From: Leptofilum sp965223525
GTDB taxonomy: Bacteria > Chloroflexota > Anaerolineae > Promineifilales > Promineifilaceae
Length of the DNA stretch: 64,000 nucleotides
Assembly: GCF_965223525.1 (NCBI RefSeq)
Contig: NZ_CBDCWX010000005.1
Coordinates: 992,001-1,056,000, forward strand
Direction of reading: 5' to 3'
Below are positions 9,748 to 19,243 of the stretch, piece after piece. A program made the position numbers and the translations under genes. The number at the start of each line of letters is the position of its first letter. Position 1 is the first letter of the stretch. The notes below the pieces were generated by a model, which was given only the letters and a program-made list of their open reading frames with translations, was not told where the DNA came from and made no database searches.

Positions 9748-9773
9748 GGGCGCACACGGGGGTGCGCCCCTAC
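9748..9773. repeat. GTAGGGGC-family palindromic repeat
   Basis: The gap between the C39-LysM gene and the single-FW gene holds a hairpin: GGGCGCAC at 9748 pairs with GTGCGCCC ending at 9770, and CTAC follows. The right end, GCCCCTAC, matches the ends of larger elements at 30609-30794 and 54829-54886, so this looks like a half-size member of one dispersed family. Confidence 0.6.
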
Positions 9774-9782
9774 AGTTGTCGG

Positions 9783-10892
9783 TTACAAACCGGCGACGCG
9801 CTCACGGGTAAATGGTTTGCGTGTGCCTTTCTGGTGAATTTCGGAAATGGCGCTCCAGGGCGGCGTATGGGGATCGTCGTGCTTGCGTTCCCAACCAACC
9901 AGGCCATAATTTTTTGCGTAGAAGTATCGTTCACGGCCGTTTACCCATTCCAGTTCAAGCACATCGTTTAGCTCAATGCCGGTGGGGAAGCGATGTGTGG
10001 CATGGTGGGCGATCAGTTTGATGGTATCGGTAACCGTGCCGCTGTTGGCGGCAGAGTGGGAGCCGTCCGCTTTTTTGTAAAATTGCACGCGGCGCGTCTG
10101 CGTAAAGGTTTCGCCAATGGCCATGTGTCGGCGCAACCAGCGGCTACCTCGTGGCAAGTCGTCATCCTTTAAGCGGTAGAAACGGCCGTTCCCCGGCGAC
10201 GTATCTGCATCCCGATAAATAAAATCACCATCGAAGAAAAACTGTTCCCACTGGGCATTTTTTACGTGGTAAAAGTGACCGCCATCCTCCTGGGTTTGCA
10301 CCCGCTCCTGGCTGCCCCAGGCATTTTTCACCTCGTACTGGCGGCCGTCTCCCTTAATGAAGGCCAACAGATCAATCGTGGGCAGCGGCGCGGTTTCCAT
10401 CGTGTCCACTTCTTCTAGATGTTCGGCCATTGTGCTTGTGTCGCCCGCAGCTGGGGTAGCCACTTTTGGATTTACTTCAGGCTGAACCACAGCCTGGGCA
10501 TCCACCTCTACCTGCACCCAGCGGATGGGGCCAAACCGCGTACCGTCTGGAGCCTGTAGCTGCCAATTGGTGGCGTGCGTCCCTTCCGCCTGGGGCGCAA
10601 TGATGGTGATAGTGAGCTGCGCGATGCCGCCCGGCGGCACCTGAGTCGGTGCGCCAATCTCTGTGATGGCGTAAGCCTTTCGCCAACTGAGCGAACCGCG
10701 CGGAAACGCTTCTGTTTCAGGGTGCGGGGTTTCGCTGTAGACAAGGCTGTAACGGCCGTCCCAGGTGCTGCTGCCGTTATTCTCAAATATCCAGGTGACT
10801 GGAAAGGTGGTGCCAGGTGGCAGTGCCGTTAGATCAATGCCGCGCATAAAGCCAGCAGCCTTTGCCTGGTTGTGAGCTGCGTTTGTGTTCAT
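9783..10892 (-). CDS. Single FW (Nbr1-like Ig) domain protein
   Basis: The protein is 369 residues from the ATG at 10892, which has GGAGAG 4 nt upstream. An upstream in-frame ATG at 10958 lies inside a palindromic repeat and is unlikely to be used. Residues 10-115 form an FW domain (the four-tryptophan Ig-like domain of Nbr1): FPVTWIFENNGSSTW near the start and NWQLQAPDGTRFGPIRWVQV at the end. The N-terminal HNQAKAAGF resembles HQAEAAGF at the start of the next FW protein, so the two share an ancestor. The C-terminal 200 residues are rich in Trp, Tyr and charged residues and are unknown to me. No signal peptide is seen. FW domains bind proteins, so a recognition or scaffold role is likely. 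Confidence 0.8.
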   Translation of the reverse strand: MNTNAAHNQAKAAGFMRGIDLTALPPGTTFPVTWIFENNGSSTWDGRYSLVYSETPHPETEAFPRGSLSWRKAYAITEIGAPTQVPPGGIAQLTITIIAPQAEGTHATNWQLQAPDGTRFGPIRWVQVEVDAQAVVQPEVNPKVATPAAGDTSTMAEHLEEVDTMETAPLPTIDLLAFIKGDGRQYEVKNAWGSQERVQTQEDGGHFYHVKNAQWEQFFFDGDFIYRDADTSPGNGRFYRLKDDDLPRGSRWLRRHMAIGETFTQTRRVQFYKKADGSHSAANSGTVTDTIKLIAHHATHRFPTGIELNDVLELEWVNGRERYFYAKNYGLVGWERKHDDPHTPPWSAISEIHQKGTRKPFTRERVAGL

Positions 10893-10911
10893 AATCTCTC
10901 CGTTGTTACTG

Positions 10912-10971
10912 AAGCGTATAGCGTATTTCGTATTGCGTAGGAAGAACGGAATACGCACTATGCAATACGTT
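10912..10971. repeat. Palindromic intergenic repeat
   Basis: An imperfect inverted repeat (CGTATTTCGTATTGCGTA against TACGCACTATGCAATACG) fills most of the 81-bp gap between the two FW genes. It creates a spurious upstream ATG extension for the single-FW gene. In the transcript it could fold as a hairpin and reduce downstream expression; that effect is inferred. Confidence 0.55.
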
Positions 10972-10973
10972 TT

Positions 10974-13900
10974 TCAATTGCCAGAGCCACTCGGCTTGGT
11001 GTACACCATCGTAGAAATAATGGCGTTGCGTAAATTTGTTTCTGCCGATTGGGACGGAATGTGGTTCATGTATCGTGCTTTTAATGAGGTGATTCGGTTG
11101 ACGGCCGTTGGCGGCGTCAGCGGATCAATCATCTGGTAATCGTCCCCCGACCGTTTGACGATGACCACCCAATGCTGATCCACAAAAGCAGTATTCAGCC
11201 GCGTATCTACCTGCGCCACCACAATATGCCCTTTGGCCAGCGCCTTATCAATGCGGCTGATGGGGTTTTCACCCGTCCAGACCGCCCAATCCACCTGCTT
11301 GTTGGGCCACGACTTCACATTTTTGTTGTACTGCAACCCGCCCAGATAAGCCGGAGCCAGGAATGGCGTGACGGAACTGTTAGCGCTAAATCCGCCCTGA
11401 TTGGCTGGCATGTTTTTCAATCTTTGGTTCATCTCTTGTGGCGTAAGGCGCGTGCCGTAGGCTGAAAGCGCCATAGCCATGCAGGTCATCAGGCAGCCCC
11501 AGGTGCCAATTTTCTCTCGGCCAAAGCCAAGCTGGTCGTTGCGCCAGCGGGGGTCAACTTGCGAATACCACATTGTCTGGTCAGCTAGAAGGCGAGACAG
11601 CGGCGTGCTGGCTGCACCAGCGGCAGGCAGGCTGCCTGTAACCACTATCTTCGCCCAGAGCGGGTCACCAAAAAAGTTGCCCCGATCGTCTTTGAGTCGC
11701 CAAACGGAGTAAATTTCGCCCGTTTTGCTTTGTGGCGCGGTCATGGGCACGGTCAGGATAACCTCATCGCCCGGTTTGGCCACAGGTACCACATGCGACG
11801 CATTGCTGCGAGCCATCTCAAAATTGCCGTCCACGTATGCCAAATGGAAGCCATCGCCCCACTGCCGCGAGCCGCTATTTTTAACGCGCCACTGCTTGTT
11901 GAAGTCGGTGCCTGCCACAATTTTCTCGTAATCGGGGATGGTGTGGTCGGCCAGGAAGGTCATGTCTGGGGTGCGGGCAGAGGTGCCAACGGGGGGCGCA
12001 GGTACGACGGTGATGTCTACGTAAAAGTGGGCAAAAGCATTGCCTTGCGGGTCCTGAATTTGCCAGAAGCTGCGGTAGATACGGCCGTCCCGCTCTGGCG
12101 CAGTCAAATTGAGGGTGAAGACGGCCGTCTCGTCCGGTTCTAGCTGGGTAAAGTCGCCAGCTTCCGTGACGGGAATTCTTTGCTTGGCAATCATCGGGTC
12201 TGGATTGCTGCCGCGCGGTACGTAAACCAGCGTGTAATTTTTGTCCCAGGCGGTGGTGCCGCTGTTTTTGAACGTCCAGCGGCAGGTGAAGGACGCGCCT
12301 GCTGGCACGGCGTCCAAATTAGCCTGGGTGGAGCTAAAGGATTCAAAGGTCGCCTCAGAGACCTCTGTAAACAGATCAACTGACTTGGCCAGCCCTTTGT
12401 AACGGTCACGCATGGCCACGAAGGCATCAAACACATGCGCTTTGGGCTTGTTGTCGGCCGTGAGGATACCAGAATTACGCATGATGTCGGTCCAGCCAAA
12501 CCAGATGAGTGCCTGCACATAGTCGTTGTAATTGTTGGCGATCTCATTCACAAATTCACGCATGTAGGTGGCAATGTTGGCATAATGCTCTGAGCCGATG
12601 TGGATGTCGGCCGCTGCGCCCACTTCGGTAATCCACAGTGGGATGTTGGGGTAAGCACGTTTGAACATATCCAGCGCATCCCCCAACTTGCCAATGGTGG
12701 CGTAGTTGAAGAGGGCGAGTTTGACGTAACGGCCGTATGGATGGTAAGCCAGCGCATCAACCGGCAGCTTGCCTCCCAGGGCTTGCTGCACCTGCCGCAC
12801 GTATTCAATGGCATTGCCTGGCCCCGTCTTTAGCCCACCCAAAATCACCGGCGCACCCGGATGCGCCTGCCGAATCGCCGCCGACGCCTGCTGCAACACT
12901 TTGGCATAGTTGGCGGGGGCAATACCAATCGCGGAATGGTTTTTGTTACCTTTGTCGTTGCCAAATTCGCTGTCCTGCTCGTTGTGGATTTGGTAGGCCA
13001 CCATATCGCCAAACTCAGCGCAGACCCGCGCCACGCGGCCGCACGCTTCGCCAAACCGCTGGGCGTAGGCACCCCAGCCGCCATTATCCCACGGCGCATT
13101 CCCCCAAAAAGTATCCTGGTGCAAAATGATCAGCGAACGAATGCCTTGATTGGCGTAGGTTTGGATGATGTGTCGGTAGCGTTCCTGATACGCTTGCTCT
13201 GGCGTTTTTTGCAAGCGCGATGCCCAAAAGACAAAGCGCACCCAGCCTAGCCCATTCATGCGCTCGGCGTCCAGCGGATGGCCGTCGTTGATGTTGACAT
13301 TCATGCCGAAGCCGACTTCTTGGTCACTGCTGGGCTTGATGGGTATTTCTGTGGGGAGCTGCCGCCCCACGCCGATGGCCAGCCAGCGGATGTCGCCAAA
13401 GGCGTTGCCCTGGCCGTCTCGCAGTTGCCAATGGAAGGCATAAGCTCCGGCCGTAGTTGGTGCGGTGAGGCGCATGGCAATTTCCACCAGTTCGCCCGGT
13501 TTTACCTGCTCACGTTTGGTGAGTTCGCGTAGCGTGATTGTGGCGGGTGCGCCCATGGGGGTCGCGGTGCGGGTCTGGGTGTCGGGCACGCCTGTTGCCA
13601 GATACCCAATTTGGAAGTCGCCTGACCAAACGGCCGTGCCCATATTTTGCAACGTCCACGTAGCCGTAAACTGCTGTCCTGGCTGCATACTGTTGAAGTT
13701 GGCCACGCTGTTGCTAAAATCCACCATGCGGTAAGCCAGCGATGCACCAGTTGATTTCGGCACGACCAGCCGCATCCAGCGCACTGGGCCAAACTGCACG
13801 CCATTTGGCGCACGGAGCTGCCAATTGGTGGCAAAGGTTCCATCCCCACTGGGAGCCGTAAAGCGTAATGTGACCCAAAGCGTTTCGCCCGGCTTTACCG

Positions 13901-14153
13901 AGCGAATGTTGGAAAGCTGACCCAGCGGCTGGACTGTTTGTGTCCCTAACGGTGAGCGTGGCACGTTGGCCGTTTCTGGGTGGTGGGCTTCTGTGTATAC
14001 AAGCTGATACTTGTCATCCCAGGTGGTAGACCCTGTGTTTTTGAACCCCCATTTCGCCTGAAACGTTTGGCCTGCTGCCACGTTGTCTAAATCAACGCCA
14101 ACAGCTTCAAAACCAGCAGCTTCTGCCTGGTGCATGTGTGTACGTGTGCTCAT
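10974..14153 (-). CDS. Four-FW-domain protein with glycosidase-like domain and C39-like peptidase domain
   Basis: The start is the ATG at 14153, which has AGGAGG 4 nt upstream; a longer in-frame start at 14180 lacks this. The 1059 residues contain FW1 (about 15-125) and FW2 (140-245), a TIM-barrel glycoside-hydrolase-like domain (260-595), FW3 (605-710), FW4 (725-825) and a C39-like peptidase domain (850-1059). Each FW repeat shows the FxxxWxxxNxGxxxW entry and a WQL or WRL exit. The barrel has the acid/base Glu in YQIHNEQD and a nucleophile candidate Glu in LWITEVGA, as in clan GH-A enzymes. The last domain has GTWGCLMTCMAMAL with the candidate Cys, and a later HWVVIV. No signal peptide is visible. 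A carbohydrate- and protein-binding recognition protein with two hydrolase folds would fit; substrates are unknown. Confidence 0.85.
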   Translation of the reverse strand: MSTRTHMHQAEAAGFEAVGVDLDNVAAGQTFQAKWGFKNTGSTTWDDKYQLVYTEAHHPETANVPRSPLGTQTVQPLGQLSNIRSVKPGETLWVTLRFTAPSGDGTFATNWQLRAPNGVQFGPVRWMRLVVPKSTGASLAYRMVDFSNSVANFNSMQPGQQFTATWTLQNMGTAVWSGDFQIGYLATGVPDTQTRTATPMGAPATITLRELTKREQVKPGELVEIAMRLTAPTTAGAYAFHWQLRDGQGNAFGDIRWLAIGVGRQLPTEIPIKPSSDQEVGFGMNVNINDGHPLDAERMNGLGWVRFVFWASRLQKTPEQAYQERYRHIIQTYANQGIRSLIILHQDTFWGNAPWDNGGWGAYAQRFGEACGRVARVCAEFGDMVAYQIHNEQDSEFGNDKGNKNHSAIGIAPANYAKVLQQASAAIRQAHPGAPVILGGLKTGPGNAIEYVRQVQQALGGKLPVDALAYHPYGRYVKLALFNYATIGKLGDALDMFKRAYPNIPLWITEVGAAADIHIGSEHYANIATYMREFVNEIANNYNDYVQALIWFGWTDIMRNSGILTADNKPKAHVFDAFVAMRDRYKGLAKSVDLFTEVSEATFESFSSTQANLDAVPAGASFTCRWTFKNSGTTAWDKNYTLVYVPRGSNPDPMIAKQRIPVTEAGDFTQLEPDETAVFTLNLTAPERDGRIYRSFWQIQDPQGNAFAHFYVDITVVPAPPVGTSARTPDMTFLADHTIPDYEKIVAGTDFNKQWRVKNSGSRQWGDGFHLAYVDGNFEMARSNASHVVPVAKPGDEVILTVPMTAPQSKTGEIYSVWRLKDDRGNFFGDPLWAKIVVTGSLPAAGAASTPLSRLLADQTMWYSQVDPRWRNDQLGFGREKIGTWGCLMTCMAMALSAYGTRLTPQEMNQRLKNMPANQGGFSANSSVTPFLAPAYLGGLQYNKNVKSWPNKQVDWAVWTGENPISRIDKALAKGHIVVAQVDTRLNTAFVDQHWVVIVKRSGDDYQMIDPLTPPTAVNRITSLKARYMNHIPSQSAETNLRNAIISTMVYTKPSGSGN

Positions 14154-14242
14154 GTTGCCTCCTGTCTGAAAAATTTCCACCTGCTAAAGGTGTCGATCTT
14201 CTTAAATGATTGTTACGCGGTTAGGTTACTCTCCTGAGGATT

Positions 14243-17200
14243 TTATTCATTGCGAAGAATTTCCAGCAAATTGTGGTTTATATCACCATCAACAATAAAT
14301 GGATTACGACCTTCTTCTAACTCTTCAATCCATCCTTCTCGCAATGTTTTGTTATACCCCCCTTCCCATTCAATAAATTGACGGAAATATATAAGGGCTT
14401 CTTCTGTACGGTCGAGTAAAGCAAGGGCTACCGCATAGCTGTCGGCAATGCCGCCGTTGGTTGGGTCTAGGGAAACGGCCGTTTCACAAGCAAACAACAC
14501 CTCTGCCGCGAAGCCCCACAAGCTGCCCCACCAACATATTTCATTATATTCTATAGCCGTTAGCCGATTAGGCTCGTCAAAGACACCAATTTCTTGCAGC
14601 TGGGCTAACCCTTCAGCAACCATACCCTGCTCAATTTGCTCTAAGGAAGCCGGAATAGGGTTTGTTTCGATCGTAAGCTCATACTCCCCTTCACTGCCAC
14701 CCAAGCCGGTGGCGCGAATGTAGTATTGGCCTGATTCAGAAATTGGAAAATCTTCAATTAAAGCGTTGAGATTGCTGCCACCATCATCATCTTCCATTAG
14801 CAAATTGTTATTTGAGTCGAGCAGGGTGAGATAAGGGTCAAGCCCAATATCAACTTCATTCATCCTGATGGTGACAAAGTCACCTGCCTGCGCCTTGAAA
14901 ATCCACACTTGCGACTCTTCCATGTTAGCGATTTCGCTTGTATTCAATGAAATTTCTGAAGGTTTCCCCCTCGTAATCGTAAGCTCGTACCCTCCTACAG
15001 AACCACTCAAGCCAGTGGTCTGAATATAATATTGACCTGTTTCAACAAGTGGGAAGCTAATGATTAAAGCATTGAGGTTGCCGCCGCTATCATCATCTTC
15101 TATTAACCAATTGCTGTTTGAATCGAGCAAAGTGAGATAGGGGTCAAGGGCTTCATCAACTGCATTCATCGCGATGGTAACAAAGTCACCTGCCTGGCCT
15201 TCAAATACCCAAAGTTGGGTATCATCGGTGTGGGCTGAATTTGTAGAGCCTAGAAAAGCATTTTTGGGGAGTCCCTGGGTTACCTCAAGTTCATAGGAAC
15301 CGAATGACATATCAATTCTAGTGGCGAGAATGATGTATTGTTCAGCTGAAGTAAGAATTAGAGTGGGAACTAATGAGTTAAAGCTCTCTCCATCATTGTC
15401 GTTAAAATCAACGAAATTCCCATCTGCATCGAATATAATTAGGAAGGGGTCTAGCGTGTCTGTTGTCGTGTTCATGGAAATAGAGAATATATCGCCAACA
15501 TCCCCGTTAAATGCCCAAACCTGTTGTGCCTGAGTTGTGGAGACGATAGGCGTTCCTATTGAGAGGGATTTGGCAAATCCAACTAAACGATTGCATGCCA
15601 TATCATAATCAGAAGCATCACCAAGGGCACAAATGAGCCCATAGTCAAAGATGATATTGTGGTTGAATACATCATAATATTTCTCGGGTAGAAGCGTTGC
15701 TATCTGATTAAAGGCTGTTTCATACTCATATAAGGCATCACTGTACAGTTCTTGATCAAGAAAATCTTTCCCTCTGGCAATGATATTGGCAATATCGATA
15801 AGGTCGCTGGCAATATTACTTTCTACAAGGGCTTGTAGCGTGTCGGTGTCATTTAATTGGCACGATGAGGGATCTAGAATATGTTGACTTAATAACTCTG
15901 CTAACGCCCAAGAGGAGAAGTCAATGTTTAGAATATCCTCATTATCCGCTTCTTGAGCAATTTCACTGGCATAAATGTAATCTTGTTCAGCTTCTGCTAA
16001 GTTGCATAGTTGTAAACTGATTTTAGCTTCGTCAAGGGCATTGAGGGCCAAGGAGATATGGGGGCCAAAATCGTAATATTCTTTGCAGGTTTGTTCATAG
16101 GAGTCTAAAGGAAAGGCATTTTCCCATTCTTCTTGGGTGAAATTGCGATTAGCGAGGCCACACCCTATTTGCGGCCAAGACGATAAATTTGCCTCGTACC
16201 AAACGATATTATTTTTATCATCAAGGGTTAGATAGGCTTGCTGGCTGGGCAAAAACAGGCCATTTCTGATTCTGTTTGCTGTTTGCAGAAGCGAACCTAA
16301 TTGATGAAGTTGGATCTGTTCCTTATCAAATCGCCACCATTGTAAAAAACTACCCCCAGAGGTTACAAGCAGGCTGCTCTGGCCTTCGACTTCGGGAAGA
16401 AGGGCAATTGATTGAATGTTGTGGGAAGTTGGCACAGGAACAGCTTTAGATTCGCAAATATCGTAATCTAAAATGAAGAGTTGAGAGTTGCTCGTTTCGT
16501 TTTGTTGACCACTCCATACCAGATGGTTTTCATAGTCAAAAAAGGCAACGGCCGTAATGTTGGGAAGCGGCAACTGACAAGCGTGTGTCAGTGGCCCGCC
16601 GTCTGAAAGATTATGGATTTGGATCTGGCAAACGGCCGTTTCGTTTCCATCTCCTTGGCTACTCCCCGTTCCTGCACCTTCTTGTGCATCGGATGCCGGT
16701 TCATTTGCTTCGGCACAAGCGACGATAGCCAGAACAGTACCGTTTGCATTGAAGGTCATTGTTGAGATTGACGGGTCTTCATTTTGTTCGGTCATGGCCT
16801 CAATGGTAATGCTTTCACCAATTGCACCATCTGTAAGTGGAAATACAGTGACCGTTTTGTCTGCTGCAATGGCGAGTCTTGAGCTATTTTGATCAATGGT
16901 AGCCTGGGTAATGGTGTTTTTTGTGGTCGGTAGCTCAACTGTTTTTGTAATCAATTCATCAATTGACCAATAAACAATTGCACCCTCTTGGAGGGTAGCC
17001 AAGGTATGGGCTTGGGGGCCGGGAAAAAGATTTGAAATTGTTTCTGTTGGGACTAAGACGCTGCGACTAAAAAGCGTGTCTGCCTGATCCATCTCAGCTT
17101 CATCAGGCTGCGGTAAGTAAAAAAGTGCTTCAAGTAAAATACCCTGAGTAAAATCTTTGGCAGAGTTTATAGAAAGATTATCTGTTGTTTCAAATTGGGC

Positions 17201-19243
17201 ACTTGTAATGGTTTGGTTGGCAACAACACCTAACAGCACCGCACTAACGGTTTGAGAATTATTTAAATATTCTTCGGCTTGGGCTGCTAGCCACAATGAA
17301 TCTGCTATGTACTCTTGTTGCTGTGCCTCCACTTGAGCAGCTTCTGCTTCGGCCTGGGCTGTTGCTGCGCGATTGGCTGCTTCTTGTGCTTTAATTGCCT
17401 CATCGGATGCACGAGTGGCATTTGCAACTGCTGTGCTTTCAGCCGCAATTGCCTGAGTTGCAGCAGCTTCTGCCGTAGCCTGTGCCCCAATCGCTTGTTG
17501 CCTTAGGCTAAATGCAAAGATAGTAGCAACAATTGCTAGAACTGTAAAAACAACAGCTGTAGTGGCCAATCTTCCCTGTTTCGCCTTAGCTGCCTCTGCT
17601 TCTTCAGCACGTTTTTGCTGTAAATCTGCCTGTTTACGATGCTCATCGGCAATGGCTCGTTCGTGTTCTAATTGTTGCTGTTGTTGTTTTGCCTGCTGTT
17701 CTGTTTCTCTAGCCTCTTGGGCTTCTTGGCTGGCGTTCAGGTAGATATTCGCTTCATCTGGCAGGCTTTGCATAGTTTTTGCCTGCTGTTGGGCGGCTTT
17801 TAGGCTGTCGTCTTTTAGTAGCAGGGCGGGGTCTTGGGTTTTCTTATAAAGGAAAGCCGCATTGAGCCAGGGGGTTTGGCGGTTCAGGTTTTCTTGCCAC
17901 TTTTGGTTGGCACTGAGGATGGGGTCTACAAAGGAGTCGTGAACGAGTTCGATAAACGGCCGTCCTCCCCGCATGTCGTCTCGCACAAGATGATGTTTGG
18001 TGTCTAGCAAGGCAACAATTGTTTCGGGAACGCCCTCTGTCTCCGTTTTGCCACGTGGTAACAAGCTGCGTGTGCCAGCCTCTGTTATTAGCTCTTTTGA
18101 AAACCAGTTGCGTAACTGGTACTCATCAATTGTGGGTAACGTAGGGTCATTTAAGATGCTAGTCACGGCCTGCTCATAATAGCTGGCTAAAGCAGTGTCA
18201 ATAAATAGTGCTAGGGGATCCTCATTGGTTACGGTCGCACTGTCTACTCCCCCGTGTCGCGATTGCTTCACATATTGCTGTGCTACCTGATCTACATTTT
18301 CCATCGTGATGTTTTTGCCAGGAACATCTGCCAAACTTTGCCATAGCTGCATACAAACGACCTGAAGTTGAACCGTTTCTACATACGGATCCAACTTCTC
18401 TATTGTAGCCGTGCTACTCTGCACACGGCGCAGATAATTAACCAATTTTTGAGCAACTTCAGGGGCAAACGGCCGTCCTGCTTCCTCGGCTGGTAAACTA
18501 ACTGCTTGGAGAGCGGCCGTTTCCCGCATACGCTCCATGTTATAGCGAGAGCGTAAGCTGTTGGGCAGCAAGTGAACATAAGGGGAAATCCGATCCACAT
18601 AGTCGCCACGCATACTCAGGAGAATATATAAATAAGGATCCTCAGACATTGCCTTTGAGAGCTGGTGAAAAAAAGCAATCCGCTCCTGTTCATATTCTGG
18701 ATGAACGGTAAAAATTTCCTCAAATTGATCAATAATTAGAACACGCGGTTTAACCGGAGTAAATGCTTCTTCCTCATTCCATTCATCATCTTCTTCTGTA
18801 GGATAAAAGTGACTACTCCTCTCATCAGCATAAATAAAATCTCTGCCGTCAAAAATAAGATCCAACAAAAATTGGCTTAAACGAAGAGAAACCAACTTCT
18901 CTGGCTGTTTGCTGATCCCTAAACTCATAAGCAAATTGAAGACAAAAATATTTTCTACACTATTCGGTGGCTTAACTGAATCACCCACGCGACCAATTGG
19001 CAACACCTCAAAACCTTCCTGTGAGTCTTCCAATTGAGGAATCAACCCAGCGTTGAGCAAGGAGGTCTTACCTGCACCTGATTGAGCGTAAAAAAGCACT
19101 AGCCGCCTGGCTAATAAAAGAGAATACAACTCATCTGTTTCACGAGAGCGTCCCTTAAATAGGTTGAATTGGTCGCGGGCAAAAGACCTCGGCCCAACAT
19201 ATGGATTATTGTTGTGTGCTAAATTTGGTTGCTGGGAACTCAT
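14243..19243 (-). CDS. Large STAND NTPase with membrane segment, beta-propeller-like region and three PPC domains
   Basis: The start is the ATG at 19243, which overlaps the SIR2 stop as ATGA; GGAG lies 8 nt upstream. Residues 12-480 are an nSTAND1 NTPase with NPYVGPRSF, P-loop AQSGAGKTSLL near 55, Walker B LIIDQFEEIF near 185 and sensor LSMRGDYV. A Gln-rich coiled coil (about 505-560), one membrane segment (about 565-585) and an Ala/Gln-rich coiled coil follow. Then come a WD40-like propeller region (700-1060), a helical part and three pre-peptidase C-terminal (PPC) repeats, each with DPYLTLLDSN or a close variant. TPR-like helices end the protein. It is probably a sensor with its NTPase in the cytoplasm and its repeats outside. 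It is the central switch of the operon. Confidence 0.88.
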   Translation of the reverse strand: MSSQQPNLAHNNNPYVGPRSFARDQFNLFKGRSRETDELYSLLLARRLVLFYAQSGAGKTSLLNAGLIPQLEDSQEGFEVLPIGRVGDSVKPPNSVENIFVFNLLMSLGISKQPEKLVSLRLSQFLLDLIFDGRDFIYADERSSHFYPTEEDDEWNEEEAFTPVKPRVLIIDQFEEIFTVHPEYEQERIAFFHQLSKAMSEDPYLYILLSMRGDYVDRISPYVHLLPNSLRSRYNMERMRETAALQAVSLPAEEAGRPFAPEVAQKLVNYLRRVQSSTATIEKLDPYVETVQLQVVCMQLWQSLADVPGKNITMENVDQVAQQYVKQSRHGGVDSATVTNEDPLALFIDTALASYYEQAVTSILNDPTLPTIDEYQLRNWFSKELITEAGTRSLLPRGKTETEGVPETIVALLDTKHHLVRDDMRGGRPFIELVHDSFVDPILSANQKWQENLNRQTPWLNAAFLYKKTQDPALLLKDDSLKAAQQQAKTMQSLPDEANIYLNASQEAQEARETEQQAKQQQQQLEHERAIADEHRKQADLQQKRAEEAEAAKAKQGRLATTAVVFTVLAIVATIFAFSLRQQAIGAQATAEAAATQAIAAESTAVANATRASDEAIKAQEAANRAATAQAEAEAAQVEAQQQEYIADSLWLAAQAEEYLNNSQTVSAVLLGVVANQTITSAQFETTDNLSINSAKDFTQGILLEALFYLPQPDEAEMDQADTLFSRSVLVPTETISNLFPGPQAHTLATLQEGAIVYWSIDELITKTVELPTTKNTITQATIDQNSSRLAIAADKTVTVFPLTDGAIGESITIEAMTEQNEDPSISTMTFNANGTVLAIVACAEANEPASDAQEGAGTGSSQGDGNETAVCQIQIHNLSDGGPLTHACQLPLPNITAVAFFDYENHLVWSGQQNETSNSQLFILDYDICESKAVPVPTSHNIQSIALLPEVEGQSSLLVTSGGSFLQWWRFDKEQIQLHQLGSLLQTANRIRNGLFLPSQQAYLTLDDKNNIVWYEANLSSWPQIGCGLANRNFTQEEWENAFPLDSYEQTCKEYYDFGPHISLALNALDEAKISLQLCNLAEAEQDYIYASEIAQEADNEDILNIDFSSWALAELLSQHILDPSSCQLNDTDTLQALVESNIASDLIDIANIIARGKDFLDQELYSDALYEYETAFNQIATLLPEKYYDVFNHNIIFDYGLICALGDASDYDMACNRLVGFAKSLSIGTPIVSTTQAQQVWAFNGDVGDIFSISMNTTTDTLDPFLIIFDADGNFVDFNDNDGESFNSLVPTLILTSAEQYIILATRIDMSFGSYELEVTQGLPKNAFLGSTNSAHTDDTQLWVFEGQAGDFVTIAMNAVDEALDPYLTLLDSNSNWLIEDDDSGGNLNALIISFPLVETGQYYIQTTGLSGSVGGYELTITRGKPSEISLNTSEIANMEESQVWIFKAQAGDFVTIRMNEVDIGLDPYLTLLDSNNNLLMEDDDGGSNLNALIEDFPISESGQYYIRATGLGGSEGEYELTIETNPIPASLEQIEQGMVAEGLAQLQEIGVFDEPNRLTAIEYNEICWWGSLWGFAAEVLFACETAVSLDPTNGGIADSYAVALALLDRTEEALIYFRQFIEWEGGYNKTLREGWIEELEEGRNPFIVDGDINHNLLEILRNE

